Positions 21,441-28,597 of a DNA stretch of 33,769 bases are shown one piece after another. A model generated the notes under the pieces. That model did not search any database. It saw only the letters and a program-made list of their open reading frames with translations, and was not told the DNA's origin. The stretch is from assembly GCA_900556765.1 (NCBI GenBank), contig USQH01000001.1, positions 1 to 33,769 of the forward strand, in the 5' to 3' direction. The translations under genes were made by a program, and so were the position numbers. This DNA is from an uncultured Oscillospiraceae bacterium. GTDB lineage: Bacteria > Bacillota > Clostridia > Oscillospirales > Acutalibacteraceae. Each line of letters opens with the position of its first letter. Positions within the stretch are counted from its first letter, which is position 1.

Positions 21441-22748
21441 ATGCAGACTTTTCAGGACGTGTGGGACGAGGTAGACCGCTTCTGCGCCACAAAGGTGGGC
21501 GACGTTGCCTACAATATGTGGATTCATTCAATAACGCCGGTCGATTTCAAAAACGGCGAGGCTGTGCTGCGTGTGCCGCACAACATACATAAAAAGGTCA
21601 TTGAACAGACCTATTCGGAGCTTTTCCGCACTGCGTTCCAAAATATTATGGGCTTTCCCGTCGGGCTTCGCATCCTGTGCGATGAGCTGCCCGACTCCAC
21701 CACAAATCACGCCATTCCCGCCGAGCCGAGCGGCTACGAGTACACATTCGACACCTACATCGTCGGCTCGTCCAACCGATTCGCTCACGCGGCGTCCATG
21801 GCGGTCGCCGAGCAGCCGTCCATCGTGTACAATCCGCTGGTCATTTACGGCAACTCCGGCGTGGGCAAGACCCATCTGATGCTGGCAATATACAACTTCG
21901 TCAAGTACAAGTACTCCGAAAAGGGCATTTTGTACGTCCGTTCGGAGGAGTTTATCAACGACTTCATTTCCAACGTACGCGAGGGTCACATGGAGGAGTT
22001 CCGTGACCGCTACCGCAACATCGACATCCTGCTCATCGACGATATTCAGTTCATCGCCGGTAAGGAGGAGACAATGGTCGAGTTCTTCAATACCTTCAAT
22101 ACCCTTTATCTCAATAAAAAGCAGATAGTCGTCACATCCGACCGTCCGCCGAAGGATATCAAGGCTCTTGACGAGCGTATCCGCTCGCGGCTTGAAAGCG
22201 GACTGATTACCGATATCGCTCCGCCGGAATTTGAGACGCGCGTCGGCATCATAAAGCGCAAGGCGCAGATGATCGGACTTGACCTCGACGACGATGTTGT
22301 CTACTACATCGCCGACCAGATAAAGCAGAATATCCGCCAGCTTGAGGGTACGGTAAAGAAACTGCAAATGAATTATCAAATCGACGGGGCGCGTCCGACC
22401 GTTGCCTACGTTCAGAATGTCATCCGCGACATCAAAAACGATTTCCAGCCCGAACCGGTTACCGTGACCAAGATAATCGACGAGGTCGCACGCACATATT
22501 CGATATCGGTCAGCGACATCATGTCAAAAAAGCAGAACGCTCCCGTAACAAAGGTGCGCCAGATATGCATGTACATCGTGCGCGAGATAACCGACATGAA
22601 GCTTGAAAAAATAGGCCAGCAGTTCGGTAAAAACCACGCGACGGTGCTTCATTCGATCAATAAGGTGTCCCAGCTTATGCAGACTCAGCCTAAGGAAAAG
22701 GACGTTATTGAGGATATTATTAAGAATCTGCAATCCGAGAATAATTGA
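21441..22748 (+). CDS. dnaA: Chromosomal replication initiator DnaA
   Basis: The 435-residue initiator binds DnaA boxes at oriC and melts the DNA. Domain I (about 1-82) holds the DnaB/regulator-contacting fold with MWIHSITPVDF. The domain II linker is very short (about 83-97). Domain III (AAA+) has Walker A GNSGVGKTH (137-145), where most DnaA proteins have GGxGLGKTH, and Walker B DILLIDD (195-201), with sensor motif VVTSDRPP. The C-terminal DNA-binding domain IV ends with the signature GQQFGKNHATVLHSI (usually GRDHTTVLHA). The start at 21441 has AGGGGG upstream; the frame is open further up without support. It is followed by the repeat array and the AT-rich spacer before dnaN. Confidence 0.98.
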   Translation: MQTFQDVWDEVDRFCATKVGDVAYNMWIHSITPVDFKNGEAVLRVPHNIHKKVIEQTYSELFRTAFQNIMGFPVGLRILCDELPDSTTNHAIPAEPSGYEYTFDTYIVGSSNRFAHAASMAVAEQPSIVYNPLVIYGNSGVGKTHLMLAIYNFVKYKYSEKGILYVRSEEFINDFISNVREGHMEEFRDRYRNIDILLIDDIQFIAGKEETMVEFFNTFNTLYLNKKQIVVTSDRPPKDIKALDERIRSRLESGLITDIAPPEFETRVGIIKRKAQMIGLDLDDDVVYYIADQIKQNIRQLEGTVKKLQMNYQIDGARPTVAYVQNVIRDIKNDFQPEPVTVTKIIDEVARTYSISVSDIMSKKQNAPVTKVRQICMYIVREITDMKLEKIGQQFGKNHATVLHSINKVSQLMQTQPKEKDVIEDIIKNLQSENN

Positions 22749-23125
22749 TCGGTGCGTGAACGGGTGGCGCGGCGCATGAGGCGGCATTACCGTTTGTGAA
22801 TCGGCGATGCGGCGCATGAACCGGCATTACCGTTTGTGAATCGGCGGTGTGGCATATGAATCAGCAACACAGTGTGTGATTTTAAGTCACCGTGCATGTG
22901 AGTTAATGCCACGGCGTTTGAGTCAGTCACATGGCAATACGACGACACGATGTAAATTTAGATTACCGTGTGCGCGAATCAGCGTCATCGTATGTGCGTG
23001 AATATCGCGGAGCGAAGGCACAGATTCCATAGTGTGTAAAATTCAGTTACCTTGTTCGTGAGTTAATGCCATCTTGTTCGTGAATATCACGGCGCGCGTA
23101 AATTGACAGCACCTCATTTGCGGTT
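22749..23125. repeat. CACG/CGTG-type repeat array directly after dnaA
   Basis: Eighteen or so units of 18-22 bp follow the dnaA stop. Examples are GGTGCGTGAACGGGTGGC, GCGGCGCATGAGGCGGCATT and CGTTTGTGAATCGGCGATGC, later AGTGTGTGATTTTAAGTCAC and CTTGTTCGTGAGTTAATGCC. Units usually open with YGTGYGTGAA and close with a CAC, TAC or CAT. They are more diverged than in the 18.8-kb array, with the cleanest pairs near the dnaA end (CATTACCGTTTGTGAATCGG occurs twice, at about 22785 and 22825). Confidence 0.8.
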
Positions 23126-23497
23126 TATTCAGAGCATGAATTTATATTACGACGGTTGCAACATACATTATGTGATATGCATTAGTGCTGTGATGCATAT
23201 AAAGCCCTAAAATTTCCGAATCGAAAAAAGATTAACTTTTTTAACAGAATTTTCAACAATTAACTTTAAAGCTGTGTTGAACTTTTTAAAAACTCATTTT
23301 CATTCAACATTTTAACATTATTTCAAAAATATTTCAAAACTACAAAAAGCAGGACAAGCTCCTGCCGCTGCTGAGAAAAATCACCTTTTCAACATTTCAT
23401 CAGCCTCTACTGCTGATACTGTTTTATTTTATTTTTTATATAAAAAAATCTGCGATTTTTCGTTTTTCAGGCAATTCAGAGAGGAGATATCAACATC
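22749..23497. other. Probable replication origin (oriC) in the dnaA-dnaN spacer
   Basis: The spacer between dnaA and dnaN is a usual oriC site in Firmicutes. It is 749 bp long, its last 290 bp are strongly AT-rich (about 23205-23490, a candidate unwinding element), and no gene is supported in it. No TTATCCACA was found on either strand. A cluster of TTTTCAACA or close forms lies at 23250-23258, 23275-23281 (reverse), 23303-23309 and 23386-23394, with TTTTAACA nearby twice. Palindromic pieces are ATATGCAT/ATGCATAT (23175-23200), GCAGGA/TCCTGC (23349-23365) and ATCAGC/GCTGAT (23399-23417). The call rests on gene order and base composition. Confidence 0.6.
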
Positions 23498-24601
23498 ATG
23501 AAATTTACCTGTGACAGAGACACGATCTGCGAAGCGGCAAGCCACGTATCACGCGTTGTTTCTCAGAAAACCGCCGTTACCGCCCTTTCGGGCATTCTTT
23601 TCACAGCCGACCGCGGCAAGGTAACCCTCTGCGGCTACGATCTCGAGACCGGCATGGAGACCGCCGTCGACGGCACTATCGAGGAAAGCGGAAGAGTGAT
23701 ACTGGACGCAAAGCTTTTCTGCGACATCGTCCGCCGTCTGCCCGAGGAAAAGATCACCGTCGCCATTGACGAGCGGCTGATGTGCAAGATCACCTCCGGC
23801 AATTCCAAATTTTCGCTTGTCGGCATCAATCCCGACGAATATCCCGAGCTGCCTCAGGTGCTTAACGCACAGTCGCTCTCCATTCCTGCCGAAATGCTCA
23901 GCTCTATGGTCAGACAAACCATCTTTTCAACCGCCATTCCCGGCGACACAAAGCCGGTTCACACCGGACTTTTGTACGAGATTGAGAACGGTATGCTGAA
24001 AATAATCGGCGTCGACGGTTTCCGCGTCGCCATGCGTCAGGAAAAGATCAACTTTGACGGCAGAATGAGATTTATCGTTCCCGCGCGTGCAATGAGTGAG
24101 GTTGTGCGCCTGCTCGACACCGACGAGGATGTAAAGATCGCCATGTCAAAGCGCCACATCATCTTCACCGTCGGTGATTTCACTATCATATCGCGCCTGC
24201 TTGACGGCGATTTTCTGGACTACGAGCGTGTTTTGCCGGAGAGCATTGAGACCTCCGCAGTCATTGACACCCGTATGCTTATCGACACCGTCGAGCGCGT
24301 CAGCCAGGTCATTATCGACAAGGATCGCCGCCGCACACCGGTCAAGTGCAATCTGACCGACGGGCTGTTTATCGCCACCTGCACCACCGACGCCGGTAGT
24401 GCGTCCGACGAAATACCGATTGATATGGACGGCGTGCCTATCGAAATCGGATTTAACTACCGCTATCTTTTGGAGGCTTTGCGCGCGACCGAGACCGACA
24501 AGATCGTTTTGCAGTTCCATTCACCGATAAAACCTCTGCTTATCCGTCCGATTGACGGCGACAGCTTCCTTTATATCGTACTGCCGGTGAGAATGAAATG
24601 A
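23498..24601 (+). CDS. dnaN: DNA polymerase III beta subunit (sliding clamp)
   Basis: The 367-residue clamp encircles DNA and tethers the polymerase; in Firmicutes it also organises repair and initiation control. It shows the three-domain pattern of the family: MKFTCDRDTICEAASHVSRV at the start, LCGYDLETGMETAV and VGINPDEYPELP in domain 1, GLLYEIENGMLKIIGVDGFRVAM in domain 2, and a domain 3 ending IRPIDGDSFLYIVLPVRM, the part that forms the partner-binding groove. GAGAGGAGATAT precedes the ATG. The stop overlaps the start of yaaA by four bases (ATGA), so translation is coupled. Confidence 0.97.
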   Translation: MKFTCDRDTICEAASHVSRVVSQKTAVTALSGILFTADRGKVTLCGYDLETGMETAVDGTIEESGRVILDAKLFCDIVRRLPEEKITVAIDERLMCKITSGNSKFSLVGINPDEYPELPQVLNAQSLSIPAEMLSSMVRQTIFSTAIPGDTKPVHTGLLYEIENGMLKIIGVDGFRVAMRQEKINFDGRMRFIVPARAMSEVVRLLDTDEDVKIAMSKRHIIFTVGDFTIISRLLDGDFLDYERVLPESIETSAVIDTRMLIDTVERVSQVIIDKDRRRTPVKCNLTDGLFIATCTTDAGSASDEIPIDMDGVPIEIGFNYRYLLEALRATETDKIVLQFHSPIKPLLIRPIDGDSFLYIVLPVRMK

Positions 24602-24810
24602 ACGAAATAAGAATTACTACCGAATTTATACGGCTTGACAGCTTTTTAAAGCTTGCGAACGCGGTCGGCAGCGGCGGTCAGGCAAAGATGCTCATTCAGG
24701 ACGGTCAGGTCACTGTTAACGGCGAGGTATGCACCATGCGCGGAAAGAAGCTGTACGGCGGCGAAAAGGTTGAGTTTGACGGCGAGACCTTTTCGGTCGT
24801 AAAGGAATGA
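24598..24810 (+). CDS. yaaA: S4-domain RNA-binding protein YaaA
   Basis: The 70-residue protein is a single S4 RNA-binding domain of the YaaA/RlbA type that lies between dnaN and recF in Firmicutes. It has the S4 core IRLDSFLKLANAVGSGGQAK, MLIQDGQVTVNGEV and RGKKLYGGEKV. It is thought to act on ribosome assembly. Its ATG overlaps the dnaN stop, and recF begins seven bases after its own stop, so the three form one translation unit. Confidence 0.93.
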   Translation: MNEIRITTEFIRLDSFLKLANAVGSGGQAKMLIQDGQVTVNGEVCTMRGKKLYGGEKVEFDGETFSVVKE

Positions 24811-24817
24811 GCGCGTT

Positions 24818-25957
24818 ATGATCGTCCGACGGATACGGTTTGACCGATTTCGCAATATCGACAGCGGAGACGTTTCGTTTTGCGACGGTATAAACGTCAT
24901 CTACGGTGAAAACGCACAGGGAAAAACCAATATTTTGGAGGCGTTGTGGCTCTTTACCGGTGCGAAAAGCTTTCGCGCGGCAAAGGAAAGTGAGCTTGTC
25001 GCCTACGACAAAAGCAGTGCTGAGCTGAAGCTCGATTTTTTTGCCGAAAATCGCGAACAGTCTGCCGAAATTACCGTCGGTGAGGGCAAGCACGCGTCAT
25101 TGAACGGGATCGAGAGAGGCAGTGTGTCCAAATTCGGCGGCATGATAAAGGGCGTCATATTTTCGCCCGATCACCTGAGCCTGATAAAGGACGGACCTGC
25201 CGCACGCCGCCGTTTCATCGATGCCGCCGTAATTCAGCTAAAGAGCGGCTATGCATCGCTGCTCGCAAAATATAACCGTGCAGTCACACAGCGAAATTCG
25301 GTGCTGCGTGACGTGCGCTTTCATGCCGATTTGTTGGCGATTCTCGACGCTTATGAGCGTCAGGTCGCACTGCTCGGCGCAAAGATAATACGCCACCGAC
25401 TGCGCTATTTGCAGCTTATCAATAAATACGCGCCCGACATATACAGCGGTCTGTCGGGCGGCAGAGAAAGCATAGGCATAGCCTATATCCGCGATTGTGC
25501 CGAGTCGAATGACGAGCCGGACAGGATATTGCCCGACGGCGAGCTGCCGAGCGCGGAGAGCATTGCCGCCGACCTGTTCGAGCGGCTGAAAGCCTGCCGC
25601 GATGCCGATATTCTGAGCGGAGTGACCTCGGTCGGACCGCACAGAGACGACCTTTTGATAACTATCAACGGGCGTGCGGCGCGCCGTTTCGGCTCTCAGG
25701 GACAGCAGCGCTCCTGTGTGCTGACGCTGAAGCTGTGCGAGGCATCGGTGCTGTTTGAAACGGCCGGCGAGCAGCCGCTTATATTGCTCGACGACGTGAT
25801 GAGCGAGCTGGATGAACAGCGCCAGGACTATATTCTGAACCACATTGGCAACCGACAGGTGTTTATCACCTGCTGTGATAAAAATACGATCGACAAGCTG
25901 AAACGCGGACGTGCCTTTTTGATCGAAAACGGACGCATACAGCCTGACGGAGAGTGA
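24818..25957 (+). CDS. recF: DNA replication and repair protein RecF
   Basis: The 379-residue SMC-like ATPase helps load RecA at single-strand gaps. It has the N-terminal RFRNI motif, Walker A GENAQGKTNILEAL (about 30-43), and IFSPDHLSLIKDGPAARRRF, a RecF mark. The coiled-coil-like middle is followed by the ABC signature region FGSQGQQRS and Walker B LILLDDVMSELDEQRQ. It is slightly longer than B. subtilis RecF (370). There is no strong Shine-Dalgarno sequence, consistent with coupling to yaaA seven bases upstream. remB follows after three bases. Confidence 0.97.
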   Translation: MIVRRIRFDRFRNIDSGDVSFCDGINVIYGENAQGKTNILEALWLFTGAKSFRAAKESELVAYDKSSAELKLDFFAENREQSAEITVGEGKHASLNGIERGSVSKFGGMIKGVIFSPDHLSLIKDGPAARRRFIDAAVIQLKSGYASLLAKYNRAVTQRNSVLRDVRFHADLLAILDAYERQVALLGAKIIRHRLRYLQLINKYAPDIYSGLSGGRESIGIAYIRDCAESNDEPDRILPDGELPSAESIAADLFERLKACRDADILSGVTSVGPHRDDLLITINGRAARRFGSQGQQRSCVLTLKLCEASVLFETAGEQPLILLDDVMSELDEQRQDYILNHIGNRQVFITCCDKNTIDKLKRGRAFLIENGRIQPDGE

Positions 25958-25960
25958 AAA

Positions 25961-26221
25961 ATGTATCTGCATTTGGGCATGGACACGGTGGTAAGAGACG
26001 AGGACATCATCGGCATTTTCGATATGGACAGCACCACGGTGTCAAAGCGGACACGCGATTTTTTGAATAAGGCACAGCGCGACGGCGACGTTATCAGCGT
26101 TGCGGAGGATCTGCCGCGGTCGTTTGTCGTATGCCGTGACAAAACGCGCAGCAGCGGCCACGCCGTTTATTTGTCCCAAATCACACCCCAGACGTTGATG
26201 CGCCGCGGAAAAAACTTGTGA
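25961..26221 (+). CDS. remB: Extracellular matrix regulator RemB (DUF370)
   Basis: The 86-residue protein belongs to the RemA/RemB (DUF370) family: MYLHLGMDTVVRDEDIIGIF, the VSKRTRDFLNKA helix, and AVYLSQITPQTLMRR at the end. RemB (YaaB) lies between recF and gyrB in B. subtilis too; RemA is a DNA-binding regulator of matrix and osmoprotection genes, while RemB's role is less clear. It starts three bases after the recF stop, in the same operon. Its last codons (RRGKNL) already belong to the 26-bp repeat that fills the next spacer, so the natural end may have been altered by it. Confidence 0.93.
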   Translation: MYLHLGMDTVVRDEDIIGIFDMDSTTVSKRTRDFLNKAQRDGDVISVAEDLPRSFVVCRDKTRSSGHAVYLSQITPQTLMRRGKNL

Positions 26222-26410
26222 GAGTTCCGCGGAGAATATTTTTGTAAAAATTCCGAAGCGAAATCTTTATTATAGCCCTGTCTCGCAAATTTTTGTGGAA
26301 ACTTTGCCTCGTAAATTTTTGCGGGAACTTCGCCTCGTAAATTTTTGCGGGAACTTCGCCTCGTAAATTTTTGTGAGAGTTCCGTCTCTAAAATGCTTGC
26401 GAAAACGGCA
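26206..26410. repeat. 26-bp tandem repeat starting in the remB 3' end
   Basis: CTCGTAAATTTTTGCGGGAA followed by CTTCGC is the unit. Two perfect copies lie at 26308-26333 and 26334-26359, near copies at 26282-26307 and 26360-26385, and a diverged one at 26386-26410. Upstream, looser copies at 26206-26280 include the remB stop region (CTTGTGAGAGTTCCG, matching TTTGTGAGAGTTCCG at 26370-26384). Each unit is T-rich after a GC-rich patch. Confidence 0.9.
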
Positions 26411-26458
26411 TTTTTCGGCGCAGGCAGAGAGTTTCCATTGTCAAATAGGGAAAACGGC

Positions 26459-26518
26459 TTGCAAGCGCCGAGAGAATTTTGCAAGCGCCCAGGGAATTTT
26501 GCAAGTGCCGCGAGAATT
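26459..26518. repeat. 20-bp tandem repeat, three copies, before gyrB
   Basis: TTGCAAGCGCCGAGAGAATT (26459-26478), TTGCAAGCGCCCAGGGAATT (26479-26498) and TTGCAAGTGCCGCGAGAATT (26499-26518). It lies just after the 26-bp array and about 100 bases before the gyrB start. Between the two arrays and around the gyrB leader no clear consensus promoter was seen. Confidence 0.92.
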
Positions 26519-26614
26519 TTCATCTAACGGCACACGGTAGGTATCAGAGATTAAAAATTCCGCATTATGCGATATATATACACTACAAATCCACATGATA
26601 AGGAGCATAAAAAG

Positions 26615-28582
26615 GTGAGTAACGAAAACAGCGTAAATAATTTCAACGCGCCGGTCACCGAAAAATACGATGAGTCGTCCATTCAGGTACTGGAGGGACT
26701 TGAGGCGGTCAGAAAGCGCCCCGGTATGTACATCGGTTCGACCGGTGAACGCGGTCTGCACCACCTCGTTTACGAGATCGTGGACAACGCTATCGATGAG
26801 GCTCTTGCCGGCTACTGCACCCATATCGAGGTCGACATTCTGCCCGACGACATCATTCGCGTCACCGATAACGGCCGCGGTATTCCTGTCGGCATCCACC
26901 CCAAAATGGGTATCCCGACCGTGGAAGTGGTATACACCATTCTTCACGCCGGCGGTAAATTCGGCGACGGCGGCTACAAGGTCGCCGGCGGTCTGCACGG
27001 CGTAGGTGCATCGGTCGTAAACGCGCTGAGCGAATATCTTGAGGTTGTCGTACATAACGGCGAGCATATTTACAAGCAGAGGTACGAGCGCGGAAAGGTC
27101 GCCACCAAGCTGAATGTGATCGGCGATACCGACCGCACGGGAACAACCGTCACTTTCAAGCCCGATCCGACCCTTTTCACCGATACCACCGTTTACGATT
27201 TCGACATTCTTGCAAAGCGCCTGCAGGAGCAGTCCTTCCTCAACGCGGGTATAAAAATCACTCTGACCGACCGCCGCGACGAAGATAATGTCCGCAGTGA
27301 AACCTTCCACTACGAGGGCGGTATCAAGAGCTACTGCGAGTACCTGCTTTCAAAGAAGAAAAAGGACGCTCTGCATGAAGATGTCATCTATATGTCCGCC
27401 GCGACCGACACGGCGTCGGCGGAGGTCGCCCTGCAATTCAATACGGGCTACGACACACAGATAATTTCCTTTGCAAATACAATGCATACCATCGACGGAG
27501 GTACGCACGAGTCGGCGTTTAAGACCTCGCTGACCCGTGTTATCAACTCCTATGCTAAAAAATTCAAGTTCTTAAAGGACAGCGATACCAACCTCAAGGG
27601 CGAGGACGTTCAGGAGGGAATGATCGCCGTCGTCAGCGTAAAGCTGGAGGACGCGCAGTTTGAGTCGCAGACAAAGGCAAAGCTGGGCAACACCTCAATG
27701 GGAACGATGGTCAGCCAGATGATCGGCGAGCAGTTTATGGACTATCTGGAGAATAATCCCGCCACAGCAAAGATAATCATAAACAAGACCATTGCATCCG
27801 CGTCCGCCCGTGAGGCGGCGCAAAAGGCGCGCGAGACTTCACGCAGCCGCACCGGACTGGCAAAGGCGCGTATGCCCGAGAAACTGACCGACTGCATATC
27901 GGACGACGTGACAAAGACAGAGCTTTACATCGTCGAGGGAGATTCGGCAGGCGGCTCCGCCTGCGACGGCAGAAACTCGACATATCAGGCAATACTGCCG
28001 CTGTGGGGCAAGATGCTGAACGTCGAAAAGGCGCGTATTGACAAGGTTTTCGGTAATGACAAGCTGACGCCCGTCGTCGTCGCCCTCGGAACGGGAATAG
28101 GCGACGATTTCGACATCGCAAAGCTCAGATATCACAAAATAATCGTTATGGCGGATGCCGACGTTGACGGCGCGCATATTCGCGTGCTGCTGCTGACCTT
28201 CTTTTTCCGCTATATGCCCGAGCTTATCGAGCAGGGACACGTCTTTTTGGCTCAGCCGCCGCTGTTCAAGGTGACGGCAAAGGGGTCAAAGGGTAAAAAC
28301 TTCCGCTACGCCTTCTCCGACGAGGAGCGCGACACATTCATCGAGCAGCTCGGCGGCAGTGAAAAGGTTGACGTACAGCGTTACAAAGGTCTCGGTGAGA
28401 TGGATCCCGAGCAGCTTTGGGAGACCACCATGGATCCCGAAACACGCACAATGCTAAAGGTCGATATGGCCGACGCGGAGGCAGCCGACGCGACATTCAC
28501 CCTGCTGATGGGCGACGAGGTCGAGCCGAGACGCAAATTCATCGAGGACAACGCGCTGAACGTTGTCAATCTTGATATATAA
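26615..28582 (+). CDS. gyrB: DNA gyrase subunit B
   Basis: The 655-residue ATPase subunit of gyrase drives negative supercoiling with GyrA. It has the GHKL ATP site (LEAVRKRPGMYIG, IVDNAIDEALAG, ITDNGRGIPVGIH, HAGGKFGDGGYKVAGGLHGV), the transducer domain, and the TOPRIM domain with YIVEGDSAGGSA and the MADADVDGAHIR metal site, ending QRYKGLGEMDPEQLWETTMDP. A GTG start at 26615 is chosen because AAGGAG lies nine bases before it. An ATG at 26567 would add 16 residues (MRYIYTTNPHDKEHKK) not seen in the family. gyrA follows after 15 bases. Confidence 0.98.
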   Translation: MSNENSVNNFNAPVTEKYDESSIQVLEGLEAVRKRPGMYIGSTGERGLHHLVYEIVDNAIDEALAGYCTHIEVDILPDDIIRVTDNGRGIPVGIHPKMGIPTVEVVYTILHAGGKFGDGGYKVAGGLHGVGASVVNALSEYLEVVVHNGEHIYKQRYERGKVATKLNVIGDTDRTGTTVTFKPDPTLFTDTTVYDFDILAKRLQEQSFLNAGIKITLTDRRDEDNVRSETFHYEGGIKSYCEYLLSKKKKDALHEDVIYMSAATDTASAEVALQFNTGYDTQIISFANTMHTIDGGTHESAFKTSLTRVINSYAKKFKFLKDSDTNLKGEDVQEGMIAVVSVKLEDAQFESQTKAKLGNTSMGTMVSQMIGEQFMDYLENNPATAKIIINKTIASASAREAAQKARETSRSRTGLAKARMPEKLTDCISDDVTKTELYIVEGDSAGGSACDGRNSTYQAILPLWGKMLNVEKARIDKVFGNDKLTPVVVALGTGIGDDFDIAKLRYHKIIVMADADVDGAHIRVLLLTFFFRYMPELIEQGHVFLAQPPLFKVTAKGSKGKNFRYAFSDEERDTFIEQLGGSEKVDVQRYKGLGEMDPEQLWETTMDPETRTMLKVDMADAEAADATFTLLMGDEVEPRRKFIEDNALNVVNLDI

Positions 28583-28597
28583 GGAGGCGGACGAGAA

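Noticed and set aside
21528..22379. 283-codon minus-strand frame inside dnaA
   Set aside because: Shadow frame; composition follows the DnaA codons and no start site is supported.
26441..27310. 289-codon minus-strand frame over the gyrB start
   Set aside because: Antisense of gyrB and of the 20-bp array; no ribosome binding site.
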